DNA of 64,000 bases from Streptomyces sp. HB132. GTDB lineage: Bacteria; Actinomycetota; Actinomycetes; Streptomycetales; Streptomycetaceae. The notes below the pieces were generated by a model, which was not told where the DNA came from, made no database searches, and saw nothing but the letters and a program-made list of their open reading frames with translations. The position numbers and the translations under genes are program-made. The DNA lies in assembly GCF_016909575.1 (NCBI RefSeq), contig NZ_JAFBGA010000022.1, positions 1 through 64,000 of the forward strand. Reading direction: 5' to 3'. Shown one piece after another: positions 8,664 to 17,012 of the stretch (position 1 is the stretch's first letter; each line of letters begins with the position of its first letter).

Positions 8664-8709
8664 CCCCAGCCCCCGTCCGTCCCCCGTGCAGTACTTGCGT
8701 CAGTCGTCG

Positions 8710-9216
8710 TCAGATCGTTCCGGTGGTCGGCTCCGGCTTGGGTGTGTCCGGAGTCGTGTCCCCGTTCCGCCGGCCCGTCGGGTCGTACTCGCCCCCGTAC
8801 TGCTCCTTCGCCCCGTCCGAGATCTCGAGCATGCGGCGCCGGATGTCGATGTCCAGGTTCTCGTAGCCGTTGTGCGAGGCCAGGACCGCGATGCTCATGC
8901 CCTCTATGGAGTCCGACAGAGTCTTCGAGAGCGTCTCCAGCTCGGTGATCACCGTCTGGTACGACATGAACAGGCTTGCGGCCTCGGCCCAGTGGTTGTC
9001 GCCGCCGCCGAACTGGGCGCGCTTCATCGGGTCCTGGCCGAGCTGGGTCGCGTCGGCCGGGGACTCCTTTAGTGCGATCAGTATCTCGTCGATGCGATTG
9101 CGGAACTTCTTGAACGACGTGAGCTCGGTGGCCAGTTCGACTGCCGCGGCAGCCGACGTGACACCCATGAACGGCACAGCCGCCATACCCACTACGGAAC
9201 CCTCACTCGGCAGCAC
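8710..9216 (-). CDS. Small helical protein heading the T7SS array (hypothetical)
   Basis: The 168-residue product is not recognised by name. It starts at a GTG (9216) with a good ribosome site (GGGGAG, about 8 bases upstream). The N-terminus has a short hydrophobic Ala/Val-rich stretch; the rest is predicted to be mostly charged helix (about 30-140), then a Pro/Thr-rich end. Its size and context suggest a WXG100-like partner or ESX-type chaperone of the downstream WXG-like protein, but no clear WXG motif is visible. Its last eight codons and stop (PEPTTGTI) are repeated at each unit junction, so it marks the upstream border of the duplication. Confidence 0.7.
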   Translation of the reverse strand: MLPSEGSVVGMAAVPFMGVTSAAAAVELATELTSFKKFRNRIDEILIALKESPADATQLGQDPMKRAQFGGGDNHWAEAASLFMSYQTVITELETLSKTLSDSIEGMSIAVLASHNGYENLDIDIRRRMLEISDGAKEQYGGEYDPTGRRNGDTTPDTPKPEPTTGTI

Positions 9217-9319
9217 AGCACACTCCCCGTATCCGGCCGGCCACTGCTTCAGGGAACACTGTAGTCAGCAACGGTGACACTCCGCATGCACGGGCCACGG
9301 GTGCAACGCGCATCACACG

Positions 9320-11653
9320 TCACGGCCGCGGCGTGGCCACGGCCGCCTGCGGGCGGATCGGGAGGCGGTTGACCGGGCGGCCGGTCGCCGCGCGGACCGC
9401 CGATGCCACCGCCGCCGGGGAGGTCACGACCGGTGCCGCCGACGCCGGTTTGGCCCCGAAGGGGGCCACCACGTCCCGCTCCTCGATCAGTTTCACGATG
9501 CGGATGTCCGGCGCGTCCAGGGCCGTGGGAAGCGCGTACCCGGTGAGGTCCGGGTGCCGGATCACACCGCGGGCGGTACGGAGGTTCTCCGTGAGGGCCG
9601 CGCCGATGCCCTGGGTGACGCCCGCCTCGATGCGGGTCGCCAGTTGGGAGGGGTTGAGGATGCGGCCGACGTCCTGGGCGACGGCCATCTCCACCACCCG
9701 TACCGAGCCGAGTTCGATGTCGACGTCGACCACCGCGCGGACCGCGCAGAAGGCCAGGCCGACGAACGCGTCGCCCTGGCCGGACTCGTCCAGGGGCTCG
9801 GTGGGGTGGGGGCGGCACTGGGCGGTCGCCCAGAGTTCCTTGCCGTCCATCGCCTCACTGACCGTCGTGGACAGCACACCGTCGTACGAGGTGATCTTGC
9901 CGTCGGCGATCTGGAGCAGCTCCGTGGACATCCCGAACTTGTGGGCCAGCGGCTGGAGCAACTGGGTACGGACCATCTTGGCCGCGCGTTCGATCGCGCC
10001 GCCCGAGACCCAGGTGTGGCGGCCGTGCGTCGCCGGGCCCGCCGGGGGCTGGTCGGTGTCCACCGCCGCGACGTGGACCTCTTCGACGCCCAGGGTCTCC
10101 TGGACGATCTGGCGGGCGAGCGTGGTGAAGCCCTGGCCGGTCTCCACGGCGGCGCAGATCACGGTGGCGACACCGTCATGGACACGGACCGTGGCCGTGG
10201 AGACCTCGTCCGCTCCCTCCGCTCCGAGCATGTGGACCATGCCGAGGGCGTAGCCGACGCCCCTGCGGACGGCTCCGGGCTCACCGGCGCCCTCCAGACC
10301 CCCGGGAAGCAGCCAGTCGTCCTCCGGGGCGTCCTTGGGGAGCGCGGGGAGCGGGAAGTCGCGCAGCTCGCCGAGGAGTTCGGCGACGGGGGCAGGGCAG
10401 GTCACGGTCTGGCTGGTGGGGAGGATGTCTCCGGTGGACAGGGCGTTGCGCAGGCGCAGTTCGACCGGGTCGATGCCCAGCTTCGCCGCCAGCTTGTCCA
10501 TCTGGCCCTCGTACGCCGCGCAGACCTGCATCGCACCCTCGCCCCGGACATGTCCGGAGGGCGGGTTGTTCGTGCGGACCGCCCAGCCCTCGATGAAGGC
10601 GTGCGGGACGACGTACGGTCCGCAGGCGAAGGCGACGGCGGCGGCCAGGGATTCGGACGAGGAGTCGGCGTACGCGCCCGCGTCGAGCAGGATCTGCGCC
10701 TCCACCTTGACCAGCCGGCCCTCGCCGTCCGCGTGGTGGCGGTAGCGCAGCAGGGTCGGGTGGCGGTGGGCGTGCCCGAGGAAGGACTCCTCGCGGGTGG
10801 CGGCCAGCTTGACGGGGCAGCCGGTGCGCAGGGCGAGGAGGCCCAGCGGGATCTGGAAGCCCGGGTCCTCCCGGTCGCCGGTCGCCCCGGGGACACCGGT
10901 CACGACGACCTTGACCCGCTCGGGGTCGAGGCCGAAGCAGGCGGCGGCCAGGTCGCGGTCGGTGTGCGGGTCGGTGGACGCGGTGTAGAGCTCGACGCCG
11001 CCGTCGGGGCGGGGCACGGCGAGGCCGGCCTCGGCTCCGATCGGGGCGGGGTCCTGGCGGCCGATGCGGTACAGGCCCTCGACGATGACCTCGCCCACGG
11101 TGTCCGGGTCGCCGTAGCGCAGCGGGATGTGGCGGATGAGGTTGCCGTCGGGGTGCAGGGGTTCGGCGGCGAAGGCCTTCTCGGGGTCGGTGACCGGTTC
11201 GAGGACCTCGTACTCGACGGCGATCGCGGCGGCGGCCAGCCGTGCGGTGTCGGGGTGGTCCGCGGCGACGGCGGCGATCGCCTCGCCGTGGTGGCGCACG
11301 AGATCGGTGGCGAACACGGGGCGGTCGACCACCCGGCGGCCGTACGAGCCGTCCCCGGGGATGTCCTCGTGCGTGACGACCGCGTGGACGCCCGGCATGC
11401 CGACCGCGGCCGTCGTGTCGATCGACAGGATGCGCGCGTGCGGGTGCGGGGAACGCAGCACCGCGGCCCACAACAGGCCCTCGGCCCAGAGGTCGGCCGC
11501 GTACGGGAAGGTGCCCTCGGTCTTGGCGCGGGCGTCGGCGGGCGGCAGCGAGACGCCCAGTCCGAGCGCGGGCGGCTCCTGGCCCGGGTCGGGGCCCTCC
11601 GGCGGCGGTGTCGTGCGCGTGGTGCTGGTCGCGGTGGCTGCGTCGCTGGTCAC
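9320..11653 (-). CDS. Molybdenum-hydroxylase (xanthine dehydrogenase family) large subunit
   Basis: The 777-residue product is the molybdopterin-binding subunit of a xanthine-dehydrogenase-family enzyme. The N-terminal a/b-hammerhead domain (about 40-160) and the long Mo-binding region match the family. Three hallmark sites are altered. The Gly-rich GGGFGGK-type loop reads VPGATGDREDPG (254-265). The RGFGxPQ motif reads RGEGAMQ (370-376). The catalytic-Glu segment GxKxxGEPP reads GAKPASAAP (733-741), placing Ala739 where Glu is expected. It is last in an operon after the FAD and 2Fe-2S subunits. Substrate is unknown; activity on purines should not be assumed. Confidence 0.8.
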   Translation of the reverse strand: MTSDAATATSTTRTTPPPEGPDPGQEPPALGLGVSLPPADARAKTEGTFPYAADLWAEGLLWAAVLRSPHPHARILSIDTTAAVGMPGVHAVVTHEDIPGDGSYGRRVVDRPVFATDLVRHHGEAIAAVAADHPDTARLAAAAIAVEYEVLEPVTDPEKAFAAEPLHPDGNLIRHIPLRYGDPDTVGEVIVEGLYRIGRQDPAPIGAEAGLAVPRPDGGVELYTASTDPHTDRDLAAACFGLDPERVKVVVTGVPGATGDREDPGFQIPLGLLALRTGCPVKLAATREESFLGHAHRHPTLLRYRHHADGEGRLVKVEAQILLDAGAYADSSSESLAAAVAFACGPYVVPHAFIEGWAVRTNNPPSGHVRGEGAMQVCAAYEGQMDKLAAKLGIDPVELRLRNALSTGDILPTSQTVTCPAPVAELLGELRDFPLPALPKDAPEDDWLLPGGLEGAGEPGAVRRGVGYALGMVHMLGAEGADEVSTATVRVHDGVATVICAAVETGQGFTTLARQIVQETLGVEEVHVAAVDTDQPPAGPATHGRHTWVSGGAIERAAKMVRTQLLQPLAHKFGMSTELLQIADGKITSYDGVLSTTVSEAMDGKELWATAQCRPHPTEPLDESGQGDAFVGLAFCAVRAVVDVDIELGSVRVVEMAVAQDVGRILNPSQLATRIEAGVTQGIGAALTENLRTARGVIRHPDLTGYALPTALDAPDIRIVKLIEERDVVAPFGAKPASAAPVVTSPAAVASAVRAATGRPVNRLPIRPQAAVATPRP

Positions 11654-11732
11654 GCCGCCTCCTTGTCGTTCGCTCCGCTGCGGTGGCGGCTGGTGGTGGG
11701 GATGACCGGTGGTGCGGGGGACGACGCGGTGT

Positions 11733-13379
11733 TCACCGGACGTCTCCCTCGTGCTCGGGTGAATGGGCGCCGCCCTCGCCGGGCGGGGCCTGGTGCGGGA
11801 TGCGCGGTTCGGCGTCGTCCGGTGCGGTGGGCGGCGCTTCCGCGATCGCCTCCCGGCCCTCGACGACGTCCCGTACGGCGTCGAGCACGCCCCGGTAGCC
11901 GGAGCACCGGCAGAGGTTGCCGCACAAGGCCTGCCGGGTCTCCAGCTCGCTGGGGGCGTGGTTGCCCTCCAGGAGGTCGTGGACGGTCATCGCCATCCCC
12001 GGGATGCAGAAGCCGCACTGGACGGCCCCGCACTCGGCCAGGGCCCGCTGGACGTCGGACGGTTCGCCGTTCACGGCGAGGCCCTCGACGGTGCGGACCT
12101 CGCTGCCCGCCGTCGTGGCGGCGGGCACCAGGCAGGAAGCCACGAGGCGGCCGTCGACCTGGACGTTGCAGGCACCGCACTCGCCCTGCGAGCAGCCGTC
12201 CTTGGCACCGGCGAGGCCGAGGCGCTCCCGGAGCACGTACAGGAGAGACTCGCCGATCCAGGCGTCGCTGACCGGGCGGTCCACGCCGTTGACGTGGAGG
12301 ACGTACGCGGCCGAGGGGTGTTCGCTGGGACCGCCGGAGAGGACGGGGGCGGCGGGCTCCTCCGGGGGCACGAGCCCGTGCGCGTGCTCCTGCTCGTACC
12401 CTGGCCCGGCTTCGGGCCCGGCTTCTGGCCCGGACACGGCACCGAGGCCGGCCTCGACACCGGCTTCGGCTTCGGCTTCGGCTTCGGCTTCTGGGCCGGC
12501 TTCGGCTTGGACTTCTGGACCGGCTTCTGCTTCCGCTCCTGGAGAGACATCGGCTTCGGCTTCGGGGGCATCGACCGGCGGGTTCCCCGGAGCCTCCTCC
12601 GGCTCACCGGCGGCCCCTGTGACGGCCTCCGGGGCCGCCTCCGCCTCTCCGTGCCCTTCGGGGGCCGCTACGGGCTCCGAAGGATCAAAGGCGGTCTCCT
12701 CGAACCTGACCTCGGGCTCGGGCTGGGGCTCAGGCTCGGGCTCGGGCTGGGGCTCGGGAGCCTGCTCCTGCGTCGCCCACGGCGCGGGAGCCCCGCCCGG
12801 CAGCGTGGCCGGCGGCGAGTCCGCGTACCACGGGGAGGCCGCCGCCGCGAACTCGCCGGACTCCTCCGGGAGGTCGCTGTCCGTCACCGGGATCGTCCAC
12901 TCGCCGGTGTGGCCGGCGGGCTCGGGAGCCGGTTCGGGCTCGGCGTGCACGGCCTCGGTGAAGTTCCACTGGGCCGTCGTGGACGACGTCTGCGCGTACT
13001 GCGACGTGTCCGGGTACGGCTGCTGGTACGGATCCTGGTGCTGGTTCGGGTCGGGCCAGTGCACCGCGTCCGGTGCGGCCTCCGTGGCCGCGGAGTGACC
13101 GGAGGCCCGTTCCTGCTGGCTCTGCGTCTGCACGACCCAGCTGCCCGTCGCCGCGGGGTCGAGCCCGGCGGCCGGGGTCAGCGGCAGGATCATCGGCGGG
13201 ACGTAGCTGTGACCGGGGGCGGCCAGCGGGTCGTTCCCCAGGGCGGCGAGGTCCTCCGGGGCCAGGTGCACGAAGGCGGTCGCCTCGGCGTCGTACTCAC
13301 CGCCCTGAGGGGTCGGCTCCCAGCCGGCGTACGGGTCGGGCCGGCCTTGCCGCTGCTCGGGGTTCTCTTCATTGCTCAC
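11733..13379 (-). CDS. 2Fe-2S subunit of molybdenum hydroxylase with long acidic N-terminal extension
   Basis: The 548-residue product ends in a standard small subunit of the xanthine dehydrogenase family: a plant-type ferredoxin motif (CSQGECGAC with a later Cys) followed by a second cluster domain (CGFC and CRC motifs). It transfers electrons from the Mo site to FAD. The family is normally about 150-200 residues; here about 360 N-terminal residues are added, rich in Glu, Pro, Ala and Gln with EP and AE runs, probably disordered. Start is GTG at 13379, overlapping the FAD-subunit stop by four bases (GTGA), so the two are translationally coupled. Confidence 0.85.
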   Translation of the reverse strand: MSNEENPEQRQGRPDPYAGWEPTPQGGEYDAEATAFVHLAPEDLAALGNDPLAAPGHSYVPPMILPLTPAAGLDPAATGSWVVQTQSQQERASGHSAATEAAPDAVHWPDPNQHQDPYQQPYPDTSQYAQTSSTTAQWNFTEAVHAEPEPAPEPAGHTGEWTIPVTDSDLPEESGEFAAAASPWYADSPPATLPGGAPAPWATQEQAPEPQPEPEPEPQPEPEVRFEETAFDPSEPVAAPEGHGEAEAAPEAVTGAAGEPEEAPGNPPVDAPEAEADVSPGAEAEAGPEVQAEAGPEAEAEAEAEAGVEAGLGAVSGPEAGPEAGPGYEQEHAHGLVPPEEPAAPVLSGGPSEHPSAAYVLHVNGVDRPVSDAWIGESLLYVLRERLGLAGAKDGCSQGECGACNVQVDGRLVASCLVPAATTAGSEVRTVEGLAVNGEPSDVQRALAECGAVQCGFCIPGMAMTVHDLLEGNHAPSELETRQALCGNLCRCSGYRGVLDAVRDVVEGREAIAEAPPTAPDDAEPRIPHQAPPGEGGAHSPEHEGDVR

Positions 13380-14272
13380 GACAGTGCCCTCCCCAGCGCG
13401 CGTCGGGCGAGCGCGGCGACGGTGCGCCGCAGGTGCAGGACGGCGGGCGACAGAGGGGGCGCCTCTCCCCCGTCCTGCGGTGGTTCGTGGTCCGGGATAC
13501 AGGCCGCGGCGACGTACTCGCCGAACGCGGCGAGCGCGTCGGGGGCCAGACCGCGTTCGCCGTCCCAGTCGATCAGGGAGGCGATCCAGTGTTCGGCCTC
13601 CAGCGGCCGCAGGGGCATCGGGGCGATCGCGCCCACCGCGCAGCGCACACCGCGCCGGGCGGGGTCGAGGACGATCGCGACGGAGGCGGTGGCGCGGCCG
13701 GGACCGGTGCGGCCGGTCGCCTTGAGGAAGACCTGGGGGGCGTGCAGCAGCGGTACGCGAACGAAGCCGATCAGCTCGGCGGGCTCGAGCATCTCGCGGC
13801 CCGCCAGGAGGTGTGAGACGGGAATCTCACGCCGGGAGCCGTCGGCGCCCGCGATGACCAGATCCGCCTCCAGGGCGGCCAGGACCGGCAGGGCGTCGCC
13901 GGTCGGGGCAGCGGTGGCGATGTTCCCGCCGAGCGTCCCGGCGTTACGGATCTGGGGCGGACCCGCGGCGCGCGCGGAGGCGGCCAGCGCGGGGATGAGC
14001 GCGGCGAAGTCGGGCCGTCCCATGCGCGCGTGGGTGAGTCCGGCGCCGAGCAGGGCGTGGCCGTCCTGGTAGTGCCAGCCGCGCAGCTCGCTGATCCGGC
14101 CGAGGCCGACCAGCCCCGCCGGCCGCAGGAGGCCCTTGTTGACGGCCGACATGAGGTCCGTGCCGCCCGCCACGGGGACGGCGGCGGGCATGGCGCCGAG
14201 AGCTGCCACGGCCTCGTCGAGCGAGGCCGGGAGCGTCACCGACTGCGTCGCCTTCGGTGCGTGCGTGGTCAA
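13376..14272 (-). CDS. FAD subunit of molybdenum hydroxylase
   Basis: The 298-residue product is the medium (FAD-binding) subunit of a xanthine-dehydrogenase-family enzyme. Two FAD-loop motifs are visible, AGGTDL near the start and TLGGN in the middle. I use the TTG at 14272: the protein homology begins there (TTHAPKATQSVTLPASLDEA) and a GGGG-rich ribosome site lies upstream; the open frame continues to 14452 but that part looks non-coding. It is the first gene of a three-gene operon (FAD, 2Fe-2S, Mo). Confidence 0.8.
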   Translation of the reverse strand: MTTHAPKATQSVTLPASLDEAVAALGAMPAAVPVAGGTDLMSAVNKGLLRPAGLVGLGRISELRGWHYQDGHALLGAGLTHARMGRPDFAALIPALAASARAAGPPQIRNAGTLGGNIATAAPTGDALPVLAALEADLVIAGADGSRREIPVSHLLAGREMLEPAELIGFVRVPLLHAPQVFLKATGRTGPGRATASVAIVLDPARRGVRCAVGAIAPMPLRPLEAEHWIASLIDWDGERGLAPDALAAFGEYVAAACIPDHEPPQDGGEAPPLSPAVLHLRRTVAALARRALGRALS

Positions 14273-14521
14273 CCCAGCTGCCCCTTCCCGGTGTCCCGGC
14301 AGTCCCGCCTGTCCGCCGTACGGTACGTGCTCACGGCCGGGACGTGGCAACTCTGGCACATCTTCCGGACTGTCCGACGCGAGGGTCCACGAAGGGTGTT
14401 TCCGTCCCCGGCCAGGGGAAAAGTCACCTTTGGCAGACCTTCTGCCGAGCATACGAATTGCCGCTCTTCAGAGGGTTCGTGCGACTTGTTCAGTTCCCCC
14501 GGCCAGGACGCGGGGCGGCGG

Positions 14522-16162
14522 TCACATGGTCGGGGGCGGTCCCTCGATCGGGCGACCCGGAACGCCTGGCCGGCGTTGCCACGGCCGCGGTCCGGCGGGC
14601 GGCCGGTAGCCGACACCCAGGGCGTCGAGCCGGGCGTAGTGGGCGTTCATCCGTCGCTCGAACCCCGCGAAGTCCCGCTCACCGGGCGCCGGAAGCCGTG
14701 ACCAGGCGACCTCGGCGAAGGCCGCGAGCCTCGGGAACACCTGGTAGTCGACACGGTCCTGGTTCTGCATGACCTCCGTCCAGACGTTGGCCTGGGTGCC
14801 CATGACGTGTGCGGCCGCTTCCTCGGAGAGGCCGGGGGGAACGGGCTCGAAGCGGTAGACGTCCTCCAGGGTGCGGACGTAGCCGATGGGCATGGGCTCG
14901 CCGGGGCCGCCGTCCTGACGGTGGTCCAGATAGACCTGCTGCTCCGGGCACATCACCACGTCGTGCCCGGCCTCCGCCGCGGCGATCCCGCCCGCGTATC
15001 CGCGCCACGACGAGACGGCGGCTCCCTCGGCGAGGCCGCCCTCCAGAATCTCGTCCCACCCGATGAGGCGGCGGCCCCGGTCGGTGAGCCAGCGGTCGAA
15101 GTGGCGGATGAACCAGGACTGCAGCCCGTCCTCGTCCGTCAGGCCGAGTTCGGCCATGCGGGCCTGTGCCGCGGCCGACTGCTTCCACTGGTCCTTGAGG
15201 CATTCGTCGCCGCCGACGTGGATGAACGGCGAGGTCTCCGCCGGGAACAGGTCGAGCAGTTCCTCGAAAACGCCCTCGAAGAACCGCAGGGTGTTGTCGG
15301 TGGGGGCGAGTACGTTCGGGTTGATGCCCCAGGTGTCCCACACGGAGAGCGCGGTGGTGTCGACGACATCGGTGTTGCCGAGCTCCGGATACGCGCTGAT
15401 GGCTGCCTGCGAGTGGCCCGGAATGTCGATCTCGGGGACGACGCGGATGTGCCGCTCGGCGGCGTACGCGACGATCTCACGGATGTCGTCCTGCGTGTAG
15501 AAGCCGCCGTGCGGCGTCTCGTCCCAGAGTTCGGAGGCCCGGTGGCCGTGCTTGGTGCGTGCGCGCCAGGCGCCGACCTCGGTGAGCCTGGGGTGGCGCT
15601 TGATCTCGACCCGCCAGCCCTGGTCGTCGGTGAGGTGGAAGTGGAAGACGTTCAGCTTGTGTGCGGCGAGCAGGTCGAGCATGCGCAGCACGCCGTCCTT
15701 CGGCGTGAAGTGCCGTGCCACGTCGAACATCAGGCCGCGCCAGCCGAAGCGCGGGCCGTCCTCGATCTCCGTGGCGGGGACGCGCCTCTCGGCACCGGGG
15801 CTCACCGGTGCGCGGCGGAACGCCTCGGGACCGAGGAGCTGCCGGAGGGTCTGAGCCCCCCAGAACACCCCGGCCGCGCTTCCACCGGTGATCCGTACGC
15901 CCCGGACGGGCTCCACGCCCAGCCGGTAGCCCTCGGGTTCAAGCGAGGGGTCGACGCGCAGCTCGATGGTGTTGCCGACGTCCGCCGCGTCCGTGGGGCC
16001 CGGAGCGAGCGGCAGGCCGAAGGCGGCCCCGAGCGTGGTGCGCAGCCAGCGTTCGGTGCTCTCGGTCCCGGGTCCCGCGGCCAGGGTCGTGGCACCGTCG
16101 AGGATGAATGCGCGGCCGTCGTCCCCGCCGGTGCGCACCGGCGCCGGAATCAGGTTGTCCAT
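14522..16162 (-). CDS. GH20 beta-N-acetylhexosaminidase
   Basis: The 546-residue product belongs to glycoside hydrolase family 20, which releases terminal N-acetylhexosamine from chito-oligosaccharides by substrate-assisted catalysis. An N-terminal GH20b domain (about 5-130) is followed by the barrel. The catalytic pair is Asp319-Glu320 in HVGGDE, and HFHLTDDQGWR and GWDEI motifs are present. No signal peptide is seen, so it probably acts in the cytoplasm on imported sugars. It is the last gene of an ABC-transporter operon, one base after the second permease, which fits uptake and processing of chitobiose-type sugars. Confidence 0.92.
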   Translation of the reverse strand: MDNLIPAPVRTGGDDGRAFILDGATTLAAGPGTESTERWLRTTLGAAFGLPLAPGPTDAADVGNTIELRVDPSLEPEGYRLGVEPVRGVRITGGSAAGVFWGAQTLRQLLGPEAFRRAPVSPGAERRVPATEIEDGPRFGWRGLMFDVARHFTPKDGVLRMLDLLAAHKLNVFHFHLTDDQGWRVEIKRHPRLTEVGAWRARTKHGHRASELWDETPHGGFYTQDDIREIVAYAAERHIRVVPEIDIPGHSQAAISAYPELGNTDVVDTTALSVWDTWGINPNVLAPTDNTLRFFEGVFEELLDLFPAETSPFIHVGGDECLKDQWKQSAAAQARMAELGLTDEDGLQSWFIRHFDRWLTDRGRRLIGWDEILEGGLAEGAAVSSWRGYAGGIAAAEAGHDVVMCPEQQVYLDHRQDGGPGEPMPIGYVRTLEDVYRFEPVPPGLSEEAAAHVMGTQANVWTEVMQNQDRVDYQVFPRLAAFAEVAWSRLPAPGERDFAGFERRMNAHYARLDALGVGYRPPAGPRPWQRRPGVPGRPIEGPPPTM

Positions 16163-16163
16163 G

Positions 16164-17012
16164 TCAGTCCTTCACGGCTCCGCCGAGTCCGGAGACCAGC
16201 CGCCGTTGTACGAGGACGAAGAAGACCAGGACGGGAATGGTCATCACCGTCGAGGCCGCCATGATCCCTCCCCAGTCGTTCTCGTCGGGCTTGAAGAAGA
16301 CCAGCAGCGCCATGGGGAGCGTCGACTGGGAGGTGTCGCTGATGATGAACGACTTCGCGAACAGGAAGTCGTTCCAGGTCGAGATGAAGGAGAAGACGCT
16401 GGTCGCCACGAGTCCCGGGAAGACGAGCGGGAAGAGGATCTGCCAGAGGAAGCGGGTGCGGCTCGCGCCGTCGATGTAGGCGGCCTCCTCCAGTGCCTCG
16501 GGGACGGCCTTGACGAAGCCGCGCAGCATCCAGATCGCGAACGGCAGCGAGAAGGCGAGGTGCGGCAGGATGAGCGAGCCCAGCGTGTTCAGCTGGCCGA
16601 AGTCCCGCATCATGAAGAACAGCGGGATGGTCAGCGCTTCGACCGGCACCATCTGCGCGACCAGGAACATGATCAGCAGGGTCGTACGGAATTTGAAACG
16701 GAACCGGGTCACGGCCGTCGCCGCGAGGAAGGCGATCAGCGCGGAGGCGATGACGACCGTGCCGGCGACGAGCAGGCTGTTGAGGAAGTAACGGCCGAAT
16801 TCCTGCTGTTCGAAGACCCGGCGGAACGAGTCGAGGGACGGGGCCAGTGTCCAGGGCCGGGCCTCGGTGGACTGGATCTCTCCCGCCGGCTTGAGCGCGG
16901 AGAGCACCATCCAGTACAGCGGGAAGGCGACCGCGGCGGCGATGACGAGGGCGGCGGCCTCCGCCGCCAGCCTTCCGGGCCTGCGGACGCGCAGAAGCGC
17001 ACGTGCGCTCAC
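16164..17012 (-). CDS. Sugar ABC transporter permease (MalG type)
   Basis: The 282-residue product is an inner-membrane permease with about six helices and the EAA loop (EEAAYIDGASRTRFLWQILFP), where the ATPase docks. I start it at GTG 17012, which overlaps the stop of the first permease by four bases (GTGA); the open frame extends further only inside that gene. It pairs with 17009-17980 and the binding protein 17983-19287. No ATPase gene is present in the operon, as is usual for Streptomyces sugar transporters that share the MsiK ATPase. Confidence 0.9.
   Translation of the reverse strand: MSARALLRVRRPGRLAAEAAALVIAAAVAFPLYWMVLSALKPAGEIQSTEARPWTLAPSLDSFRRVFEQQEFGRYFLNSLLVAGTVVIASALIAFLAATAVTRFRFKFRTTLLIMFLVAQMVPVEALTIPLFFMMRDFGQLNTLGSLILPHLAFSLPFAIWMLRGFVKAVPEALEEAAYIDGASRTRFLWQILFPLVFPGLVATSVFSFISTWNDFLFAKSFIISDTSQSTLPMALLVFFKPDENDWGGIMAASTVMTIPVLVFFVLVQRRLVSGLGGAVKD

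Larger units (their letters stand above)
5704..8708 (-). repeat. Tandem T7SS array, unit 3
   Basis: This is the rightmost unit and the only one with a fully intact substrate/protease pair: WXG-like gene 7179-8663 and mycosin 5765-7150. It abuts the complete 168-codon gene at 8710, whose last eight codons and stop are the source of the segment found at every junction. This unit therefore probably keeps the ancestral arrangement from which the others were copied. Confidence 0.9.

Noticed and set aside
1-8708. Array as an insertion-sequence or transposon amplification
   Set aside because: No transposase, terminal inverted repeats or target-site duplications were seen; the junctions look like simple tandem duplication.
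9554-12271. A 905-codon open frame on the plus strand opposite the molybdenum-hydroxylase genes
   Set aside because: It is antisense to two recognised subunits, has no start context and no domain.
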